Below the pieces are notes generated by a model. The model did not search any database. It saw nothing but the letters and a program-made list of their open reading frames with translations, and was not told the DNA's origin. Shown here in pieces: positions 63,452 through 64,000 of a stretch of 64,000 bases of DNA. The DNA comes from Cacajao melanocephalus (Eukaryota; Chordata; Mammalia; Primates; Pitheciidae). The translations under genes were made by a program, and so were the position numbers. The stretch's first letter is position 1. Each line of letters opens with the position of its first letter. The stretch is taken from contig CAUYLG010075664.1 in assembly GCA_963573385.1 (NCBI GenBank), positions 62,001 through 126,000 on the forward strand, in the 5' to 3' direction.

Positions 63452-64000
63452 TTTTCCTTGGCTTTCATGACAACTGAACTCTCATGTGTTTCTGTTATTC
63501 ATTTACAATAGTAAATCAATAAATTAATTCTTATTATAGTCTTATGTAATTCAGACTTGATATCCTTTCTTTAACACCTGTACAGAGCTATGTACTTTGA
63601 AGATAAATATTGGAGACATGTCATTTCTAAATATGATACTATAGAACCAAGTTTCTCAACACATGCTATGAGATATTTGGAAAACCTTTGTTTAGAATTC
63701 CACATTCAAATATTGAATTTTCCACTACATAATAAAAACTATATTTGTCTAGATATCCTTTTGTGTTTTTTAAGTTGGCTTATTTGAAACTCTAATGAAT
63801 ACAGCATTTAATAATAAATACTATAATGAAGTCTTTTCTATATGCTTAGGATAAATGGTTAATGAAAACAAATTAACCAAGCACAGATGAATGGAATTTC
63901 CACTTTAACAGAGAAAAACAGGCAGTAAACAAGAAAATTCAGATGACAGCAACTGCAAATGAACAAATGGAAAGGAGTAATTAGATGGATGGAACAGAAC
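63452..64000. other. Unassigned AT-rich sequence
   Basis: No gene or repeat was recognised up to the window end. Confidence 0.5.

Overview
The window looks like human (or close catarrhine primate) nuclear DNA. It carries dimeric Alu elements of the J, S and Y-like types, 3' ends of primate-age L1, many old mammalian repeats (MIR, L2, MER5A, MaLR LTRs) and long AT-rich stretches with few CpGs. There is no operon-like or compact gene layout. No intact protein-coding gene, tRNA, rRNA, snRNA or CRISPR array could be supported. All open frames are short, and the longest (38.9-39.4 kb) is produced by a TTTC microsatellite. The region reads as a gene desert or the inside of a large intron. All family names come from recognising consensus-like stretches by eye, not from a search, so subfamily labels and edges are approximate.

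Layout. 1-11 kb: mostly unassigned AT-rich sequence with MIR copies, an old LTR-like stretch (2.85-3.2 kb), two plus-strand Alus (5.65 and 10.75 kb), an antisense L2 (8.6-9.1 kb) and an MER5A DNA transposon (10.3 kb). 11-21 kb: almost continuous L1-derived DNA, mainly antisense. It includes two L1 ends facing away from each other (14.3-15.3 kb) and a 3.4 kb L1 whose 5' part is inverted (17.3-20.8 kb). 21-35 kb: largely unassigned, with an ERV1-like LTR (23.45-23.9 kb), a small target-site-flanked L1 (25.0-25.3 kb), an L1ME-like segment (27 kb), two minus-strand Alus (28.3 and 30.4 kb) and a cluster of GC-rich hairpins (32.34-32.41 kb). 35-44 kb: two related old antisense L1M copies, separated by a younger antisense L1 that has itself received an Alu with a 287 bp TTTC tract. 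44-58 kb: MIR and L2 fragments, an MaLR-like LTR (47.6-48.2 kb), an RFX-type X-box (46.13 kb), a CpG-enriched unassigned block (45.4-45.65 kb), a 25 bp minisatellite and a long sense L2 split by an Alu. 58-64 kb: a possible decayed exon on the minus strand (57.99-58.51 kb), two Alus, an L1ME/HAL1-like element and an MLT1-type LTR (63.0-63.45 kb).

The most unusual signals are the protein-like, frame-broken, splice-site-bounded minus-strand segment at 57,986-58,512, the twin-primed L1 at 17.3-20.8 kb, the hairpin cluster near 32.37 kb, and the CpG-enriched and X-box sites near 45.5-46.1 kb. No undescribed molecular system could be demonstrated here.
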